Of a DNA stretch of 28,282 nucleotides, positions 24,720 through 28,282 are shown in pieces. Positions within the stretch are counted from its first letter, which is position 1. The number at the start of each line of letters is the position of its first letter. Position numbers and translations under genes: made by a program. The notes under the pieces are model-generated. The model saw only the letters and a program-made list of their open reading frames with translations. It was not told the DNA's origin and did no database searches. The stretch is from Bacillota bacterium (lineage in GTDB: Bacteria > Bacillota > Clostridia > Lachnospirales > Lachnospiraceae), in assembly GCA_023420935.1 (NCBI GenBank), contig JAEZUR010000116.1, positions 1 to 28,282 on the forward strand. The letters run 5' to 3'.

Positions 24720-25910
24720 ATGGGATTATTTAGTTTCTTTAAGAAGGCGACAAAAGATTCAATAATAAGTAGTGATTTAAACATTAAGGAAGTATTAGAT
24801 TCAAATAATGTTGAAATTGAAAAGAAAAAAGTACCAATTGAATCCAAAGAAGAACGTAAGAATTTTATGAAAGAAAATTGCGATCAGATAATGGAAGCTA
24901 CCAAGCAGATTGAAGAAGCAAAAGTAGAATATCAAGCAGTTACTTCCTATTTGACTGATATGCAAAAGATAGATATGATTCCTGTCGAAGAGAGGGAAAG
25001 TCTAGATGATGCAGCGAGAAAAATCATAACCTTTACAAGAGAACGTGCAAAATATCACAATTCTGATATAAAGATAACAGATGCACAGTTTAAAAATATT
25101 GAACGATTTGAAACTGTGATACCAGATGAAATTAACAGAATCAGGGAAGAAGAAATCTATAATAGTGCGATAAAGAATGATATGAGACATTTAGAAGGGG
25201 AGAGAGGAGCCCTTCTTTATGAACAAGAAGAAATTGTTGCCAAACAAAAATACCTTAAGGGATTAGCCATTATAACTTGTATTTTAGTTGCTGCATTACT
25301 GTTACTATTTCTAGCGATCTCATATGTATTTGAAATAGATACGATGATACCATACATTATGACAATTACCATGGCAGCATTAAGTGCATTTTATATTTTT
25401 TATGAATCTCGAAGAAACAACTATAATATTGTTATAGTAGATAGAAAATTAAACCGAGCCATTAGTTTGCTCAATAAGGTGAAAATCAAGTGTGTCAATA
25501 ATACCAATAGTCTAGATTATGCTTATAATAAATATTCCGTTAATAGTGCGATGGAGCTGGAGTATTTATGGAATCAATATATTAAGGCAAAAGAGGAAGA
25601 AAAACGCTATCGAAAAAATACAGAAATGTTAAATCTATATAATGAAACATTGGTGAAAGAATTAAAAAGATTTAAAATTGCGGATCCTGATATCTGGGTT
25701 TATCAATCCGTTGCTATTATCGATAAAAAAGAGATGGTGGAAATACGACACAGATTAAATGTGAGAAGACAGAAGTTACGAGATCGCATTGACTATAACA
25801 ATAAATTGAAAGAAACTAGCTTAAGTGAAATGAAAGAAATTATTGCCCATAAACCTGAATTAAAATCGGAAGTAATTCAAATGCTAAGAACATACCATAT
25901 AGATATTTAA
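24720..25910 (+). CDS. Coiled-coil protein with two central membrane segments
   Basis: 396 residues. A short 'MGLFSFFKKATK' start and a long charged helical region (30-176, e.g. 'MEATKQIEEAKVEYQAVT') lead to two transmembrane segments (about 179-202 and 209-228) joined by a short loop, then a second charged coiled-coil-like half (235-396). Both halves should lie on the same, probably cytoplasmic, face, so it would be a membrane hairpin anchor. No recognised family or catalytic motif. It starts 20 nt after the TPR gene with GATAGGAG before the ATG and is the last gene of the cassette. No terminator is obvious before the T-box promoter downstream. Confidence 0.85.
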   Translation: MGLFSFFKKATKDSIISSDLNIKEVLDSNNVEIEKKKVPIESKEERKNFMKENCDQIMEATKQIEEAKVEYQAVTSYLTDMQKIDMIPVEERESLDDAARKIITFTRERAKYHNSDIKITDAQFKNIERFETVIPDEINRIREEEIYNSAIKNDMRHLEGERGALLYEQEEIVAKQKYLKGLAIITCILVAALLLLFLAISYVFEIDTMIPYIMTITMAALSAFYIFYESRRNNYNIVIVDRKLNRAISLLNKVKIKCVNNTNSLDYAYNKYSVNSAMELEYLWNQYIKAKEEEKRYRKNTEMLNLYNETLVKELKRFKIADPDIWVYQSVAIIDKKEMVEIRHRLNVRRQKLRDRIDYNNKLKETSLSEMKEIIAHKPELKSEVIQMLRTYHIDI

Positions 25911-25936
25911 TTATATAGAGTGCAGATAGAAATTAC

Positions 25937-25968
25937 TTGACAATCACGATAATTTTTACTAGTATAAT
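25937..25968 (+). promoter_or_regulatory. Promoter of the valS T-box leader
   Basis: TTGACA (25937-25942) is consensus. With a 17-nt spacer the -10 is TAGTAT (25960-25965), overlapping a perfect TATAAT (25963-25968) at 20 nt. Transcription should begin near 25975. Confidence 0.65.
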
Positions 25969-25989
25969 AAATAGTTATAAATAGGTTAA

Positions 25990-26237
25990 ATGTTATGATA
26001 GAGAGGATTAGGTATGCGACCTTTTCAGAGAGGATAATCCATTGGCTGTAAGATTATCTAAGTAGCGCATAGTGAAGGTAGCTCTTGAACAGTACTTTTG
26101 AACAGAACGAATTCTAATTAGAGAGTACCGGGATATCCCGTTATAGATAAAGAGGCTGTTAATTCATGATTACTTGAATGTACAGCAAATAAAGGTGGTA
26201 CCACGGTTCTTCGTCCTTTTGACGAAGGACCTTTTTT
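25990..26237 (+). ncRNA. T-box riboswitch, tRNA-Val responsive
   Basis: Stem I features in order: AG-bulge-type CAGAGAGG (26026-26033), distal-loop GGCTG (26044-26048), then the specifier GTA (26078-26080), a valine codon, 2 nt before the conserved TCTTGAAC. The T-box AAAGGTGGTACCACGG (26191-26206) carries TGGT (26196-26199), which pairs with the ACCA end of uncharged tRNA-Val. The competing terminator is the hairpin at 26205-26231 plus six Us. Uncharged tRNA-Val should allow readthrough into valS. The 5' limit is approximate. Confidence 0.95.
26205..26237 (+). terminator. T-box terminator hairpin
   Basis: GGTTCTTCGTC (26205-26215), loop CTTTT, GACGAAGGACC (26221-26231) with one wobble pair and T6 (26232-26237). 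It overlaps the 3' part of the T-box antiterminator, as required for the switch. Confidence 0.92.
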
Positions 26238-26326
26238 AATTCATAACTATAGTAAAGTTTGCAGAGCGTGCTTTCTATGGCTTGGTCTACCAAAAGGAAT
26301 CATATGTTAAAAAAAGGAGAAATCTT

Positions 26327-28282
26327 ATGAAAAAAGAATTAGAAAAAACCTATAATCCACAAGACATAGAAGATAGATTGTATGAAAAGTGGATAAATAA
26401 AAAATATTTCCATGCCGAAGTGGATAGAAGTAAGAAACCATTCACCATTGTAATGCCACCTCCAAATATCACTGGACAGCTACACATGGGGCATGCACTT
26501 GATAATACCATGCAGGACATTCTAATCCGTTTTAAAAGAATGCAAGGATATAATGCACTTTGGCAACCAGGAACAGACCATGCCAGTATAGCTACCGAAG
26601 TTAAAATCATTGAACAGTTAAAAAAAGAAGGTGTTGATAAAGCAGATCTTGGCCGCGATAAATTTTTAGAAAGAGCCTGGGAATGGAAGAAAGAGTACGG
26701 TGGACGTATTGTTGATCAGTTAAAGAAATTAGGTTCATCCGCAGATTGGGATAGAGAACGTTTTACTATGGATGAAGGATGTTCTAAAGCTGTATTGGAA
26801 GTATTTATTCGTTTATATGAAAAAGGATATATTTATAAAGGATCTAGAATTATTAACTGGTGCCCAGTATGTAAAACATCGATTTCTGATGCGGAAGTGG
26901 AACATGCAGAACAGAATGGACATTTCTGGCACATCAAGTACCCTATCGTAGGATCAAGTGAATTTGTTGAGATTGCAACCACTAGACCGGAAACTTTATT
27001 AGGTGATACAGCAGTAGCAGTACATCCTGAAGATGAAAGATATCAACATTTAATCGGAAAGATGGTAATGCTTCCATTGGTAAACCGTGAGATTCCTGTT
27101 GTAGCAGATACTTATGTGGATAAAGATTTTGGAACAGGTGTAGTTAAGATTACACCAGCCCATGACCCAAATGACTTTGAAGTAGGTAAGAGACATAACT
27201 TACCAGAAATCAATGTTATGAATGATGATGCTACCATTAATAGCAAAGGCGGTAAATACGAAGGTATGGATCGTTATGAAGCTAGAAAAGTTATGGTAAA
27301 AGAATTAGATGATATGGGATTGTTGGTAAAAGTAGAAGATCATGTTCATAATGTAGGAACCCATGATCGTTGTAAAACAACTGTTGAGCCATTAATTAAG
27401 CAGCAGTGGTTTGTTAAAATGGATGAATTAATTAAACCAGCTGTGGAATCAGTAAAGTCAGGTGAGATTAAATTATTACCAGAGCGTATGGAGAAAACTT
27501 ACTTTAACTGGACAGATAATATAAGAGATTGGTGTATCTCTAGACAGTTATGGTGGGGACATAGAATTCCTGCGTATTATTGTGATAAATGTGGTGATGT
27601 TGTAGTGGCGAAGGAATCACCAAAGACTTGTCCAAAATGTGGTCATGACCATATGGTTCAGGATGAAGATACACTGGATACTTGGTTTAGTTCCGCTTTA
27701 TGGCCTTTCTCAACTCTTGGTTGGCCAGATGACACAGATGATTTAGATTATTTCTATCCAACTGATGTATTAGTAACAGGATATGATATTATCTTCTTCT
27801 GGGTTATCCGAATGATCTTCTCTGGCTATGAGCAGATGGGTAAAGCACCGTACAGTAAAGTATTATTCCATGGTTTAGTACGTGACTCTGAAGGCCGCAA
27901 GATGAGTAAATCTCTTGGAAATGGTATTGACCCACTAGAAGTAATTGATAAATATGGAGCAGATGCTCTTCGTATTACATTAATTTCTGGTAATGCACCA
28001 GGTAATGATATGCGTTTCTATTGGGAAAGAGTAGAATCTAGTAGAAACTTTGCGAATAAAGTATGGAATGCTTCAAGGTTTATTATGATGAATCTTGAGA
28101 AAGCGGATACTACAAAAGAAGTATCCCTAGATTCTTTAACACAGGCAGATAAATGGATTCTTTCCAAAGTAAATACATTAACAAAAGAAGTTACAGAAAA
28201 TATGGAAAACTTCGATCTAGGCATAGCAGTTCAGAAGATATATGACTTTATCTGGGAAGAATTCTGTGACTGGTATATTGAG
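26327..28282 (+). CDS. valS: Valyl-tRNA synthetase (3' end outside window)
   Basis: 652 codons are present of an expected ~880, and the frame is open to the edge. It charges tRNA-Val with valine. The Rossmann domain has HIGH as 'LHMGH' (52-56) after 'PPPNITG', and KMSKS as 'RKMSKSLGNG' (Lys525-Ser529). The editing (CP1) domain lies between ('ATTRPETLLGDTAVAVHP', 'GTGVVKITPAHDPNDFE'). Two Cys pairs, 'WCPVC' and 'CDKC..CPKC', suggest a zinc site. The N-terminus of the anticodon-binding domain begins near the edge. AAAGGAG lies 7 nt before the ATG. It is controlled by the T-box just upstream, which itself matches valine. Confidence 0.97.
   Translation, partial: MKKELEKTYNPQDIEDRLYEKWINKKYFHAEVDRSKKPFTIVMPPPNITGQLHMGHALDNTMQDILIRFKRMQGYNALWQPGTDHASIATEVKIIEQLKKEGVDKADLGRDKFLERAWEWKKEYGGRIVDQLKKLGSSADWDRERFTMDEGCSKAVLEVFIRLYEKGYIYKGSRIINWCPVCKTSISDAEVEHAEQNGHFWHIKYPIVGSSEFVEIATTRPETLLGDTAVAVHPEDERYQHLIGKMVMLPLVNREIPVVADTYVDKDFGTGVVKITPAHDPNDFEVGKRHNLPEINVMNDDATINSKGGKYEGMDRYEARKVMVKELDDMGLLVKVEDHVHNVGTHDRCKTTVEPLIKQQWFVKMDELIKPAVESVKSGEIKLLPERMEKTYFNWTDNIRDWCISRQLWWGHRIPAYYCDKCGDVVVAKESPKTCPKCGHDHMVQDEDTLDTWFSSALWPFSTLGWPDDTDDLDYFYPTDVLVTGYDIIFFWVIRMIFSGYEQMGKAPYSKVLFHGLVRDSEGRKMSKSLGNGIDPLEVIDKYGADALRITLISGNAPGNDMRFYWERVESSRNFANKVWNASRFIMMNLEKADTTKEVSLDSLTQADKWILSKVNTLTKEVTENMENFDLGIAVQKIYDFIWEEFCDWYIE

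Noticed and set aside
26350..26610. 86-residue minus-strand ORF in valS
   Set aside because: It is opposite the conserved HIGH region of valS, so it is a by-product of that coding constraint.

Overview
The window looks like chromosomal DNA from a low-GC Gram-positive Clostridia bacterium, most likely a Lachnospiraceae member close to Lachnoclostridium (Clostridium) phytofermentans. The reasons are strong AAGGAGG-type ribosome sites, AT-rich codon use, a valyl T-box leader, a secreted GH3 lipoprotein with a Pro/Thr/Glu linker, a DUF6512-like membrane protein, and a four-gene cassette (DUF5717-like / DUF5716-like) that I associate with this family. The species is inferred from gene content, not proven.

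Layout. Positions 1-4830 are an accessory stretch, mostly on the minus strand. It holds a cut-off holin-like type I toxin peptide, a VOC (glyoxalase-fold) protein, a GNAT acetyltransferase with a small membrane protein in one operon, an unrecognised 217-residue protein on the plus strand, a DUF6512-like membrane protein and an Ldh-type (type 2 malate/lactate) dehydrogenase. A divergent promoter region leads into a GH3 beta-N-acetylhexosaminidase lipoprotein (5046-6353). Positions 6480-11550 form a purine block, purC - hairpin - purF - purB, followed 29 nt later by an HD-GYP c-di-GMP phosphodiesterase and a strong terminator. A LysR regulator follows, then a 0.8 kb non-coding gap holding two long imperfect palindromes, then purA. 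PurC, PurF, PurB and PurA together cover the first committed step, the SAICAR step, both lyase steps and the AMP branch of purine synthesis.

Positions 14800-17760 carry a calcineurin-type phosphoesterase and a secreted subtilisin (S8) with a Big_2 Ig-like C-terminus, closed by a bidirectional terminator shared with a convergent CobD/HisC-like aminotransferase (17779-18879, minus).

Positions 18999-25910 are the most interesting part. Four tightly spaced plus-strand genes encode a 1181-residue protein (Ig-like beta N-terminus plus a long helical repeat region), a degenerate Hsp70/actin-fold ATPase-like protein, a TPR protein and a coiled-coil protein with two membrane segments. I read this as a possible membrane-tethered, chaperone-like complex of unknown function. 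The window closes with a T-box riboswitch (specifier GUA, discriminator-pairing UGGU) controlling valS, which runs off the right edge.
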